Source of the DNA: JAVBQG01 sp031549185
Lineage (GTDB): Bacteria > Synergistota > Synergistia > Synergistales > Synergistaceae
Assembly (NCBI GenBank): GCA_031549185.1
Contig: JAVBQG010000011.1
Location: forward strand, 1 to 64,000
Length of the DNA stretch: 64,000 nt
Reading direction: 5' to 3'
The notes under the pieces are model-generated. The model saw only the letters and a list, made by a program, of their open reading frames with translations, had not been told where the DNA came from and searched no databases. Shown one piece after another: positions 49,668 through 59,536 of the stretch. Each line of letters opens with the position of its first letter. The stretch's first letter is position 1. The translations under genes were made by a program, and so were the position numbers.

Positions 49668-50125
49668 TGGCTAGTTCCATTTTATTGTCCGACACGCTGC
49701 TCAAACAGGATGAAATTCTGAACGAGCTATTGACGGTCATCGTCAAACAACGGGAGGCGCTCAAAGAGGGGCGCCTCTCCGATTTGCAGACACTGATGTC
49801 CGACCTGCGTCACGTCTCCGTTCGCTGCCAGGCGATCGAGACGAAGCGTGTGCGTACGGCGGATGATCTGGCGGCTCAACTCGGCTGTCCGCCGGTCGTC
49901 TCCGAGATTATCGCGGCGCTCCCCGAGGAGGAGGCGCCGGTCGTCGAAGAGGCCGCAAAGGCGTTGATCAAGACGGTCTCCAAATTGAAGGTCGAGATGG
50001 CCATTCTGCCACGCCTGATGGAAGAGGCGCATACGCTCAACGAGATGCTGATCACGGAGTGGCGCAAGCTCGGCCAGAAGTCCATGGGCGTCGGCTCCAT
50101 GGGGGCCTTCGATACGAGAATTTAA
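49667..50125 (+). CDS. flgN: FlgN-like flagellar export chaperone
   Basis: A 152-residue, all-helical protein (LLSDTLLKQDEILNELLTVIVKQREALKEGRLSDLQTLMSDLRHVSVRCQAIE) typical of the FlgN chaperone that guards FlgK and FlgL before export. It is placed between flgM and flgK as in Bacillus (yvyG). The ATG overlaps the flgM stop. A terminator and a dispersed repeat copy follow before flgK. Confidence 0.85.
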   Translation: MASSILLSDTLLKQDEILNELLTVIVKQREALKEGRLSDLQTLMSDLRHVSVRCQAIETKRVRTADDLAAQLGCPPVVSEIIAALPEEEAPVVEEAAKALIKTVSKLKVEMAILPRLMEEAHTLNEMLITEWRKLGQKSMGVGSMGAFDTRI

Positions 50126-50127
50126 GG

Positions 50128-50180
50128 AAAGGCCGATTTATCGCCAATTCGCGGCATACCCCAAAAGTTTTGAACGCAGA
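50128..50180 (-). repeat. Dispersed intergenic repeat, copy 6
   Basis: It starts GGAAAGGCCGATTTATCG, the reverse complement of the family right end, and continues with a partly matching core. It lies right after flgN and before the terminator. Confidence 0.55.
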
Positions 50181-50193
50181 CAGTCGATATTAA

Positions 50194-50227
50194 CCAGGGA
50201 GGCACGTTTCGCTTCCCTGGTTTTTTA
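50194..50227 (+). terminator. Intrinsic terminator between flgN and flgK
   Basis: CCAGGGAGGC (50194-50203) pairs with GCTTCCCTGG (50211-50220), one G-U pair, followed by six T. It would end the flgMN transcript or limit read-through to flgK, 42 bases before the flgK start. Confidence 0.85.
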
Positions 50228-50268
50228 TATTGGTTGCAAAGTTTGCGAGGCAACTTGGGGGGATGGGC

Positions 50269-52950
50269 ATGGTCAGCACATATCACGGTGTCGAGACGGG
50301 GCGCAGGGCGCTCGAATATTTCCGTAAGAGCATGGAGATATCCGGCGTCAATACGTCCAATGCTTTGAAAGAAGGCTACAGCAGGCAGGTTGTAAATGCC
50401 ACGGCCTCTGCCGCTCTTTCCACCACCCCCAACGTCAGTCAACTCGGCACCGGCGTGCAGATCACCTCGATCGAACGCATGAGAGATCTCTTCCTGGATG
50501 CGCAGCTTCGCCGGGCGACCGTCGACCAGACATATTGGAGTACGATGGCCAATGGCGCCACGCGCGTGGAGAAGTTTATCGTCGATACGAACGCCAAACA
50601 GCTGAGCAATGTGCTCGATTCTTTTTGGGAATCTCTGCAGACGGTACAAAAAACCCCGGACGATTCTGCGGTCCGCAGTACTCTTCTTCGCCAGAGCGAC
50701 AGCCTCGTGACCTTCGTCAGCGCGCTGGGCAAGAGCTACAACAAATATCGCGAGGAACTCAACGAGGATGTGCGCGCGATGACGGAGGAGGCAAATTCGC
50801 TGATCGACCAGATCGCCGTTCTGAATTCCGGCATTCGCAAAGTCCGTCTCTCCGGTGTCGAACCGAACGAACTCCTCGACCAGCGCGATCTGCTGGCGGA
50901 CAGGCTCTGCCAACTCACCGGCGCGACGGTCGGCACGAGCCGCGACGAGCAGGACGGCGACTATAAGATCGACATCAACGGAAAGCTGGTCGTGCAGGGT
51001 TCAAACGTGCGCCATCTCATGCTCGTCAAGAACCCCGCAAACTCGGATTTCTACGAAGTTCAGATCGAATACAACCAGTACGACATCACCAGCGATCCCG
51101 ATGTGGTGCAGGTCATCATCGAGCGCAGGGCGGACGATCTGCGGGCCGCCCAGAACAGCTGCACGATGGACGGTACCCACAAGCTGACGGTCGTCCGTAC
51201 GGCGGACGAGCTTTACTGGACGGCAGGCTACGGCAAGGGGCAGCTCGAGGGCGGCTCGCGACTCGATCAAATTAAGAGCTCGACGCAGGCGCTGGCCATC
51301 GACGGCTCGTTCGCGCTTCAGGTCGGCTCGACGGGCGTCCGCGTGCTCAGCCAGGCGTTCGAAAAGACCCCGCCCGGCGCCGGGCTGGTCCTCGGCGAGC
51401 CGGGTATCGGCGAGCTGGCGTCGTACTCCTTCCGCATCGCCGCCGGCGATTTCGAGAGCACCATATCGCTCGAATGGGACGCCGGCACGTCGCAGTGGAT
51501 GATCTCCGACAATCGGGGCAACGGCCCCGTGTCGTCCACGGGGGCGGGCGGAGGGCTCACCGTTCAGGATTTAAGCGATTTCATCGGCGGCAACTACGCG
51601 GGGCACAACATTACGACGTCGTCTGCGAACAACACGTTGACGATCGAGACGACCGACCGGCAATTGCTCTCGATCAACGACATGGTGGGGACGCTCATGC
51701 AGTCGTCTGGCCTCGCCAATGGGAACCCGATCGTGCTGATCGAGGTCTCCGAGGAGGATTCGCTGCAGACGATCGCCAACAAGATCAACAACGCCTACCG
51801 CTACGATCGAACCGAGGCGGGCGCGCTCTCCTACACGACGGTTCCGCCGGACACGGCGCCGAGTTCCCCGGAGCAGTGGATGCACGCCTCCGTGGAGAAG
51901 GACACAGGCGGCAACTACTACCTCTGCCTCACGAGCAACGTGGCGGGCGAGGCGTCCCGCATCAACGTGATGTCGGGCGCCGTATGCGGGGGAGACGTCG
52001 CCGAGATGCACGTGGCTCGCCTGCTCGGCCTCGTCGAGGACGAGCAGGTCACGGGGCAATCGGACGTCACCAGCTATATTCAGTTCGCCCCGAAGGACAA
52101 TTCGATCGTCACGCGCTACACGCCGGAGGGCGACGTCTTCGTGGACGACGCGTACGTGATCTACGACGGGCGCGAGTACATCTCGTCGAGCAACGACTTC
52201 AAGGATGCCCGCAAGGTCGCGCTCAATGGCCAGGCGTTTGTGGACACGCTGGAGGAGTTCTCGCCCGGCATCCGCGTCTTCGTCAAGGGGACCGGCGACA
52301 GTACGATCACCGTGCGGCACCCGCTGACGAAGGGTGAGATCTTCGCCAACATCAAACTGCGCGACGACGTGTTGCTCGGGCAGATGGATTCGTTCGACGA
52401 CATCATGTATCAGCTCGCGACGCAATTCAACGCGCTCCACTATGCCGGGTACGGCATGAACGACTATGCGCAGGTCTCCGGCATGGCGTTCTTCCAGCAG
52501 ATTACGAACAAATACGGCGCCTTCGACAAACTCGCCATGGACGATCTGATGGCCGCGGACCCGAGCGGGGACCGCTTCGCCGCGGCGACGGGCGACGGCA
52601 AGGGAGAATCCCTGGGGTGCCTCGACGGGACGGGGGCGCTGTCGCTGGCCCAGCTCAAACAGGCGAAGCTCTTTCTGAGCGGGACAGCCGATTTCAACGG
52701 GCTTTATACGAACTTCGTCGCCGACCTCGGCGCCTCCGGCGCTCACGCGGGTACGATGCTGGACAACGAAAACTACATCGTCGAACAGATCGAAAAGCAG
52801 AGAAAATCGGTGATGGGCGTCAACGCGGACGAAGAGATGCTGAACCTCGTCGAGATGAACAAGTCGTTCACCGCGGCCTCGCAGTATCTCTCGACGTTGA
52901 TGCAGGTGTTGGATCAGATCATCTCCGGCGTGGGCCGGGTAGGCCTGTAG
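50269..52950 (+). CDS. flgK: Flagellar hook-associated protein 1, first copy (large)
   Basis: An 893-residue FlgK that joins the hook to the filament. The N-terminal flagellar rod-type motif (GVETGRRALEYFRKSMEISGVNTSNALKEGYSRQVVNA) and the C-terminal helix (MGVNADEEMLNLVEMNKSFTAASQYLSTLMQVLDQII) are standard. The middle is much enlarged (usual FlgK about 450-650 residues) and includes a flagellin_IN-like unit (VLIEVSEEDSLQTIANKINNAYR, about 490). The ATG at 50269 follows GGGGGG; an ATG two codons earlier is also possible. The second copy follows after 13 bases. Confidence 0.94.
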   Translation: MVSTYHGVETGRRALEYFRKSMEISGVNTSNALKEGYSRQVVNATASAALSTTPNVSQLGTGVQITSIERMRDLFLDAQLRRATVDQTYWSTMANGATRVEKFIVDTNAKQLSNVLDSFWESLQTVQKTPDDSAVRSTLLRQSDSLVTFVSALGKSYNKYREELNEDVRAMTEEANSLIDQIAVLNSGIRKVRLSGVEPNELLDQRDLLADRLCQLTGATVGTSRDEQDGDYKIDINGKLVVQGSNVRHLMLVKNPANSDFYEVQIEYNQYDITSDPDVVQVIIERRADDLRAAQNSCTMDGTHKLTVVRTADELYWTAGYGKGQLEGGSRLDQIKSSTQALAIDGSFALQVGSTGVRVLSQAFEKTPPGAGLVLGEPGIGELASYSFRIAAGDFESTISLEWDAGTSQWMISDNRGNGPVSSTGAGGGLTVQDLSDFIGGNYAGHNITTSSANNTLTIETTDRQLLSINDMVGTLMQSSGLANGNPIVLIEVSEEDSLQTIANKINNAYRYDRTEAGALSYTTVPPDTAPSSPEQWMHASVEKDTGGNYYLCLTSNVAGEASRINVMSGAVCGGDVAEMHVARLLGLVEDEQVTGQSDVTSYIQFAPKDNSIVTRYTPEGDVFVDDAYVIYDGREYISSSNDFKDARKVALNGQAFVDTLEEFSPGIRVFVKGTGDSTITVRHPLTKGEIFANIKLRDDVLLGQMDSFDDIMYQLATQFNALHYAGYGMNDYAQVSGMAFFQQITNKYGAFDKLAMDDLMAADPSGDRFAAATGDGKGESLGCLDGTGALSLAQLKQAKLFLSGTADFNGLYTNFVADLGASGAHAGTMLDNENYIVEQIEKQRKSVMGVNADEEMLNLVEMNKSFTAASQYLSTLMQVLDQIISGVGRVGL

Positions 52951-52963
52951 GAGGTTAACGACG

Positions 52964-55702
52964 ATGGGGAACATGTTCGCAGGGCTTTCGACGGGAAGCG
53001 CCGCCCTCAGCTACTACCAGAGGGGGATCGAGACCGCGGGGCACAACATCGCCAACGCGGGGATCGACGGCTACGCGCGACAGCGGGTGAACGTCACCGC
53101 GAACACGCCGATCAGCGACAACGGGGTTCTGGTAGGCCAGGGCGTCTCGATTCAGTCGATCACACGCATACGTAGCGCTTTCCTGGACTCCATGTACAGG
53201 ACGCAGCTGCCGACGCTCGGCTATTGGGAGACGCGGGCGAACAACCTGACGAATCTCGAGTACTACGTCGGGCAGTACGACCACAATACCTTCCAGCATT
53301 CGCTCGACACGTACTGGAGCGACATGGAAAACCTGCAGAAATACCCGAGCGAGACGACGGCTCGCGAAACGCTCCTCGGTTCGACGAAAACGATGATGTC
53401 TTCGCTCACGAACATGCGCAAGCAGTACGATCTCTTCCGCTCCGATCTGAACGACCAGGTTCGCGACATGGTGAACGAGGCGAATCAGTTGATCGACGAC
53501 ATCGCCGTGCTCTGCAAGGAGATCTCCATCGCACAGGGAAAGGGCGAACAGCCGAACGACCTGCTCGACGAGCGCGACCGTCTTGCCGAGCGCCTCTGCA
53601 AGCTGACGGGGGCGACCGTAGGTAGCCCGTCGCTCGACGAATCGGACGGCGACTACAAGATCGACCTCAACGGCAAGCTGCTTGTGCAGGGCGGTGCCCA
53701 GTACAACTGCAAGGGAACCGAGATCAAGAACACGAGGCATCTCGTCCTCGTCCCGATGGTCGGCAACAATGCCTACTACGACGTACAGGTCGAGTACAAC
53801 CTGTATGATCACATCAGCGACCTCTCCGTCGCGTCCGTGGTCATCGAGCGCGGGGCGACGGACCCGGCGAGCTGCAGCAAGAACGGCGTCCATGAGCTCT
53901 ACGTGGAACGCCTGGCGAACGGCAAGACGTGGACGGTGGGCGGCGCGCTCGGGCAGATTGCGGGCGGCGAGCGCCTCGACACGATCTATTCGCAGGACCA
54001 AGCGCTCGGCATCGACGGCTCGTTCTGCCTCCAGGTCGGCACCGTCGGCGTGAAGGCGGCCAGCAGGGCGTACGACACGACGAGCGGCGTCATGGTCACG
54101 ATGCCGGTGGGCGACGAGCCCACCGAGTACGAGTTCCGCATTGCGGCGGGCGAGTTCGAAACTTACGTCAACGTCAAATACAACGTCGTTACGAATCTGT
54201 GGGACATCACGACCGACAACGGCAACACCCTGCTGGGAAGCTCTGCGGCAAGCGACCTGACTTCGAAGGACATGCAGTTCGCCCTCGCGCACTACCCCCA
54301 GCTTTACACGACTTTCGACGGGGACGCGCAAAGTTTCTCGCTCGAGGGCGCCAACACCGACGATATGCGTGGGCACCTTCTTTCGATCACGGACGTCAAG
54401 GGCACGCTGGCCTCGGACATGGGCATCGCGAACAAGAACCCCGCGGTCGAGATCACGGTAACGGCGGACGATACGCTGCGGACGATCGCCAACAAGATCA
54501 ACGCCGCCTACCAGAGCGACCTCGTCTCGGGCGACAATCCAGCCTACGCTACAAACCCGCCTGGCGTCGCGCCAAGCAGGCCGGAGGAGTGGCTGCACGC
54601 GAACGTGATCAAGGAGCCGAACGGCTCCTACTACATCGCGCTCACGAGCGACGTCTCCGGCGAGGCGAACAGGATCAATGTCCTGCCCGGCAGCGTCTGC
54701 GGCGCGAACGGCAATTTCTCCGTCGCGAAGCTGCTCGGCTTTATGGGTGGCGGCGCGGATCGGGAGACCAGCTATATGCAGGTGAACACGGATCCGACGG
54801 CGACGACCACAATCGATATGAACGACACCTATGTGAACGACGCCTACTTTATCTACGACGGCAGGCATTATCTCTCGGAGAGCAACAGCTTCGCGGATGC
54901 CCGTATCTTCAAGACGACCGACGGGCACGGCAACGTGCTGCGTTGGGACAATCCGGCCGCGGATGTGCTCGACCGCTTCGGCAAGGGGATCCGCCTCAAC
55001 CTGAACGGGCTCAACCGCTACTACACCGACGGTGGGATGCTCTCCGGCAACCCGCCGACGGAGATCATCGTCCGCCCGCACATCACCAACGGCGAAATTT
55101 TCGCGATGCTGGAGACCCGCGACGACATGATCCTCGGTTTCGAGGATTACTTCGATCAGATCGCGTGGGAGCTGATTACCGAGGTCAACGCGACGCACTA
55201 CTCCGGGCATGGAATCGGCGACAACCTCCAGACCACCGGCGTCGCCTTTTTTCAACACATCAACGGGCGCTACGGGGCTTCGAAGAATTTGCACCTGAAC
55301 GCCGAGCTCGAGGAGGACACCAGCCTGATTGCCGCCGGCTCCGGCGACGGAAAGGGTTTCAGCAAGGGTTGCGCAGACGGCAGCACGGCGCTGCGTATGG
55401 CCCAGCTCAAACAGACCAAGCTCTTCAACTCCGGCACGGCGGATTTCAACACCTATTTTCTGCAGTTCGTCTCGGACATCGGGACGCAGGGCTATACGGC
55501 AGAATACATGCTCGAAGCGCAACAGAGCGTGACGGATCAGATACAGGCGCAGAGGGACTCCGTGATGGGAGTCAGCACCGACGAGGAGATGCTGGACATC
55601 ATCAAATTCCAGCAGGGCGTCGGAGGCATTTCGAGATATATGACCGCACTGGACGATATGCTGGATCGCGTGATCAACGGCATGGGCCGCGTGGGTCTGT
55701 AA
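52964..55702 (+). CDS. flgK: Flagellar hook-associated protein 1, second copy (large)
   Basis: A 912-residue paralogue of the preceding FlgK with the same layout: N-terminal GIETAGHNIANAGIDGYARQRVNV, closer to the FlgK consensus than the first copy; a central flagellin_IN-like unit (VEITVTADDTLRTIANKINAAYQ); shared segments such as LTGATVG and GDYKIDLNGKLLVQGG; and C-terminal MGVSTDEEMLDIIKFQQG. AGGAGG precedes the ATG. The tandem pair may form a mixed junction zone. It ends GMGRVGL against GVGRVGL in copy one. Confidence 0.94.
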   Translation: MGNMFAGLSTGSAALSYYQRGIETAGHNIANAGIDGYARQRVNVTANTPISDNGVLVGQGVSIQSITRIRSAFLDSMYRTQLPTLGYWETRANNLTNLEYYVGQYDHNTFQHSLDTYWSDMENLQKYPSETTARETLLGSTKTMMSSLTNMRKQYDLFRSDLNDQVRDMVNEANQLIDDIAVLCKEISIAQGKGEQPNDLLDERDRLAERLCKLTGATVGSPSLDESDGDYKIDLNGKLLVQGGAQYNCKGTEIKNTRHLVLVPMVGNNAYYDVQVEYNLYDHISDLSVASVVIERGATDPASCSKNGVHELYVERLANGKTWTVGGALGQIAGGERLDTIYSQDQALGIDGSFCLQVGTVGVKAASRAYDTTSGVMVTMPVGDEPTEYEFRIAAGEFETYVNVKYNVVTNLWDITTDNGNTLLGSSAASDLTSKDMQFALAHYPQLYTTFDGDAQSFSLEGANTDDMRGHLLSITDVKGTLASDMGIANKNPAVEITVTADDTLRTIANKINAAYQSDLVSGDNPAYATNPPGVAPSRPEEWLHANVIKEPNGSYYIALTSDVSGEANRINVLPGSVCGANGNFSVAKLLGFMGGGADRETSYMQVNTDPTATTTIDMNDTYVNDAYFIYDGRHYLSESNSFADARIFKTTDGHGNVLRWDNPAADVLDRFGKGIRLNLNGLNRYYTDGGMLSGNPPTEIIVRPHITNGEIFAMLETRDDMILGFEDYFDQIAWELITEVNATHYSGHGIGDNLQTTGVAFFQHINGRYGASKNLHLNAELEEDTSLIAAGSGDGKGFSKGCADGSTALRMAQLKQTKLFNSGTADFNTYFLQFVSDIGTQGYTAEYMLEAQQSVTDQIQAQRDSVMGVSTDEEMLDIIKFQQGVGGISRYMTALDDMLDRVINGMGRVGL

Positions 55703-55733
55703 TTTTTACGACGACGGAGGCGGGTGAGGGATC

Positions 55734-58700
55734 ATGTCCTACAGAGTGACGAACAGCATGATGCAGATGTTGATGCTGAACGACATGCACAACAATCTGA
55801 GCAAAATGCTCGACCTGCAGCAGCAGTTGGCTACGCAGCGCAAGTACAACGCGGCCTCGGACAACCCGAACGCCGTGACGAAGGGAATGGGGCTGGACAC
55901 CTCCATCACCGAGGGGTTGCAGTACATATCGAACCTTCAGGACGCACAGTCGTGGCTGAAATTCACCGACGACGCACTCGGACAGATGAACGACTGTTTT
56001 CAGCGTATCCGGCAGCTCGCCATCCAGGCGGGCGACGGCGCGTACGAGGGGGTCGATCTTGAGGCGATCGCCGTCGAACTCAAGGAACTCAAGGAGACGC
56101 TGCGCAGCCTCGCGAATTCGACCATCGGCCAGGAGTACCTCTTCGCCGGCCTCAAGGCCTGCGGTATCCCCTTCGGACTGGGCCCCAACGGCGAGGTCGT
56201 GTACAACGGCAACGACTACGAGCTCGCCTGGGAGTTCTCGCGTCAGCAGACGGGGCAGGTCTCGCTCACGGGACGCGATGTCTTCCCGCAGGACGAGACG
56301 ACCAATTACCTGAAGGGTGTCGAGGTGCCAATGGATTTCAAATGGACCGGCCGCAACGAAATTCTCGAGTTCAAGGTCGGCTGGCGGGCGGTCAAGGTGC
56401 GCATCCCCGAGAAATGGCAGGACGAAATTCTGAACGGTCTGGACGACCCGACCGACTACAACCGTTTTCGCGATCCGGGCGAAAAGCTCGAGGGCTGGTC
56501 GCTCGATGAGATCTCGAATCTCATCAACAGCAGCATGGAGATGGGAGACGTCAGCAAACTGCTGAAGGCGACCGTTGTGAAGGATACCAAAACGGGGACA
56601 CAATACCTGCAGATACAGAGTCTCACGGGTGAACCGGTGCAGCTTACGAGCTGGCCGGAGGAGGACGCACGTTCTCTGGCCGAGGGCATCAAGGGCGCGG
56701 CGTACGGCCCGGTCGGTCGCACGGCGACCGTGGACGGAACGGTCTCCTTCCGTTTTTCGGACAACGCGGTCTACAGTGTGGACGTCAAGAAGGGCGAGAG
56801 CCTTCAGGATATCGCGAAGAAGCTCAACGACCTCCCCGAGGGCAAGATGTGGGCCGCATACAAGACGGACGGGACCTCCGAGTGGATCGACATCGTCTCC
56901 CGCACGCCGGGCGATTATTTCCGCCTCGAGGCGGCAGGCGGCGCGACGAACCTCTTCGCGCCCCAGCAGGCGAAGGCCTCCTCGGCGACGCATCAGGGGC
57001 AGTCGATCATCACGACGCACGCGTTCGACACCGCTCTTTCGTACGCGAGCGTCGCGTCCGGCACGCTGACGATCAACCAAGGAAACGACACCTACAAGAT
57101 CGACGTGTTCGCGGGCAACACGATCGCGAACATCGCGGGTGCGATCAACGCGGACCCGGGGCTTGCCGCGGCCGGTTTCACCGCGAGCGTCAACGCGGAC
57201 GGAGCTCTCGAAATCGTCTCCACGAACGGAGATTTCGACGTCGTCGCAACCGGCGGCCTGATGCCGCTTTTCTCGGACGGCGTATCCATGGTTTCCAGCG
57301 CGGTAAAAAATTCCGCCGGGAAGTACGCGCTGGAGACGGGCGAACTGGGCGTCAATTTCGCGACCAACGGTGACGGCGCGTTCTCGTTCGAATACGACGG
57401 CAAGGAATACTGGATCGATTTGCCGGCGGGTTCGAGCCTGCAGGATGCGGCCGACGCGCTCAATAACGCGCTCGGCTCCGGAGGCGCGAACATCCCCGGG
57501 TTTTCCGCCACAGTGAAAACCGGCCTGAGCAAAGACGGCAATTCGCAGGTGCAGTGGCTCTCGATCGAGACCACGGATAAATCTTTCAAACTCAGCGGGT
57601 TCGGCGACGGCGCGGCAGCCATCGGCGCGTTCACCACGGGCTCCGAACCGATCTACATGAACAACGACCACACGCACATCGGATTTGCCGCGATGATGGG
57701 TATGGAGACGGCGGTGAAGAGCACAGAGCTCGCCCTGGACGCGACGCTCGGCGATACGACGGTCGCGGGCAATGCGCTGCACCTGAAATTCGCGAGCGGC
57801 AGCAACCGCGGCGAGGTCTTCATCAACGACAGCGCGAACCTGACGTTGGAGGAGCTGGCCAAGCGCATCAACAGCGTCTGCGGGACGTGGCTGCAGGCTG
57901 TGGTGGAGACGGACGAGCCGGACGGCAGCGATCCCTTCGCCGACCCTCTCCACAACAGCGGCGACAACAAGGAGGCCGCGACGCAGCGCCTCGTGCTGCG
58001 CACGCTTGACGGCTCCCCCTTTGCCGTCTACGACGGGCCGGGCAAGACGGTGAGCGGCGTGCCGTATCCGTCGGGCAACTACGCGCAGCAACTAGGCATC
58101 AACACCGCCCTCGTCGGCGAGAGCACACAACCGGGGGGCGCCGTCCTTTACCCTGACGACGGGACGGGCGCGTTCGACGAAAACATGCCGGCGCTGTTGG
58201 AGGTCAAGGTGGGCGACCGCACCTTCCAGGTGAAGGTCTGCAAGAACAACTGCGGTACGGCTGAGAAGGTCGCCGCCGCGATCGTGCGGCAGGTCAACGA
58301 ACAATACGGCGGCACCTTGCTCGCGTGGGACGGCAACAACATCGACCCGACCAACCCGAACGCAGGGACCTTCGCCCTCTACGCGGTGACGGGCGAGCCC
58401 CTTCGCGTCACCGACAAGGGCTACGGCGACCCGCGCTTCACGGAGTACACGGGCGGCGTGGCGATGCAGCTCGGCATCGCGGCGGGCATCACGAGCAACG
58501 TCGCCCTGGATACCGATGCGGCGGCGGCGGACGGAACAATTCGCATCAGCACGCCCGGGCACACGATCGACGTGCCCGTGCTGGCGGGGGAGACGCTGCA
58601 CGACATCGCGAACCGCATTCGCGACTACGCGGGGAGCTGGCTCGACGTCTCGTTCGTGGACGACAACATCGGCGGTGCCGGCGGCAACGTCCGCATGTCG

Positions 58701-59525
58701 ATCGCGGCCAAGGACGGCTCGGCCGTGTCGGTGCTCGACGTAAACGGTAGCGTCGCGTGGGATTTCGGCCTCGACACGGGGCTCGTCGGCACGACGAACC
58801 TGATCGGCTGGCAACCCACGACGGGCGATACGCTGACGATCTCCGTGAACGGCGCGGAGCATACGATCGATCTCTGGGACAGCGACGGTACTCCACCGGG
58901 ACCGATCGTCTGGAGTCCGGAGGACCTGGCCGACATGATCAATACGCGCTTCCAAGGGCAGGACATCCGCGCCGAGGTCCTGGTGACGAAGGACGCGGCG
59001 GGCAACATCACCAACAAGAGACTGGCGCTCTGGTCGCCGAAAGGGTATACTTTCGAAGTTACGGGAACCGGCAGCATCCCCGCCGGGATCGGCTTTACCC
59101 CCGGCGTCAACACGGAGAGCAAGTCGCACGGAGGGACCGGCCCGTTCAACCAGAACGTGACCATCCGCACCGGCGACAACCAGAAGAAGGTCGATTTCTT
59201 CGGCGTGATGGACAATCTGGTCAACACGGTGGAGGGCGGCAACGTCGACGGAATCTCGGACGTCATGTTGACCCAGCTGGACAACTGGATGAACACGCTG
59301 CTCAAGAACCGCGCTCTGGCGGGCGCTCTGATCAACCGCTACGCGATGACGGAGGGCCGCTTGGTTTCCAACAATACTGGTTACGAAGAGATCCGCACCA
59401 ACACAGTAGGCATCGACCTCGCGGAGGTCATCACGCAGTACGAAATGGCGAGCGGCGTATACGAGGCGAGCCTGGCGGCGATTGCGCGCATCATGCAGCC
59501 TTCGTTGCTGGATTTTCTACGATAG
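55734..59525 (+). CDS. flgL: Giant flagellar hook-associated protein 3 (FlgL) with repeated insert domains
   Basis: A 1263-residue FlgL (usual about 300). The flagellin-like N-terminus (MSYRVTNSMMQMLMLNDMHNNLSKMLDLQQQLATQRKYN) and C-terminus (EVITQYEMASGVYEASLAAIARIMQPSLLDFL) are intact. Between them lie about seven flagellin_IN-like units of some 100-140 residues, starting near residues 337, 442, 547, 681, 819, 935 and 1033, each a strand pair then a helix like LQDIAKKLND, TIANIAGAIN, TLHDIANRIRD. These would project from the junction surface. GACGGAGGCGG lies upstream of the ATG. Confidence 0.92.
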   Translation: MSYRVTNSMMQMLMLNDMHNNLSKMLDLQQQLATQRKYNAASDNPNAVTKGMGLDTSITEGLQYISNLQDAQSWLKFTDDALGQMNDCFQRIRQLAIQAGDGAYEGVDLEAIAVELKELKETLRSLANSTIGQEYLFAGLKACGIPFGLGPNGEVVYNGNDYELAWEFSRQQTGQVSLTGRDVFPQDETTNYLKGVEVPMDFKWTGRNEILEFKVGWRAVKVRIPEKWQDEILNGLDDPTDYNRFRDPGEKLEGWSLDEISNLINSSMEMGDVSKLLKATVVKDTKTGTQYLQIQSLTGEPVQLTSWPEEDARSLAEGIKGAAYGPVGRTATVDGTVSFRFSDNAVYSVDVKKGESLQDIAKKLNDLPEGKMWAAYKTDGTSEWIDIVSRTPGDYFRLEAAGGATNLFAPQQAKASSATHQGQSIITTHAFDTALSYASVASGTLTINQGNDTYKIDVFAGNTIANIAGAINADPGLAAAGFTASVNADGALEIVSTNGDFDVVATGGLMPLFSDGVSMVSSAVKNSAGKYALETGELGVNFATNGDGAFSFEYDGKEYWIDLPAGSSLQDAADALNNALGSGGANIPGFSATVKTGLSKDGNSQVQWLSIETTDKSFKLSGFGDGAAAIGAFTTGSEPIYMNNDHTHIGFAAMMGMETAVKSTELALDATLGDTTVAGNALHLKFASGSNRGEVFINDSANLTLEELAKRINSVCGTWLQAVVETDEPDGSDPFADPLHNSGDNKEAATQRLVLRTLDGSPFAVYDGPGKTVSGVPYPSGNYAQQLGINTALVGESTQPGGAVLYPDDGTGAFDENMPALLEVKVGDRTFQVKVCKNNCGTAEKVAAAIVRQVNEQYGGTLLAWDGNNIDPTNPNAGTFALYAVTGEPLRVTDKGYGDPRFTEYTGGVAMQLGIAAGITSNVALDTDAAAADGTIRISTPGHTIDVPVLAGETLHDIANRIRDYAGSWLDVSFVDDNIGGAGGNVRMSIAAKDGSAVSVLDVNGSVAWDFGLDTGLVGTTNLIGWQPTTGDTLTISVNGAEHTIDLWDSDGTPPGPIVWSPEDLADMINTRFQGQDIRAEVLVTKDAAGNITNKRLALWSPKGYTFEVTGTGSIPAGIGFTPGVNTESKSHGGTGPFNQNVTIRTGDNQKKVDFFGVMDNLVNTVEGGNVDGISDVMLTQLDNWMNTLLKNRALAGALINRYAMTEGRLVSNNTGYEEIRTNTVGIDLAEVITQYEMASGVYEASLAAIARIMQPSLLDFLR

Positions 59526-59536
59526 GAGAGATGCAG

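Noticed and set aside
52955..55522. Long leftward open frame opposite the second flgK
   Set aside because: Antisense shadow with biased composition and no ribosome binding site; the plus strand is a clear FlgK. The same holds for similar frames opposite flgL (55674-58091), the amidohydrolase (46777-49089) and the SLH porin (11609-13546).
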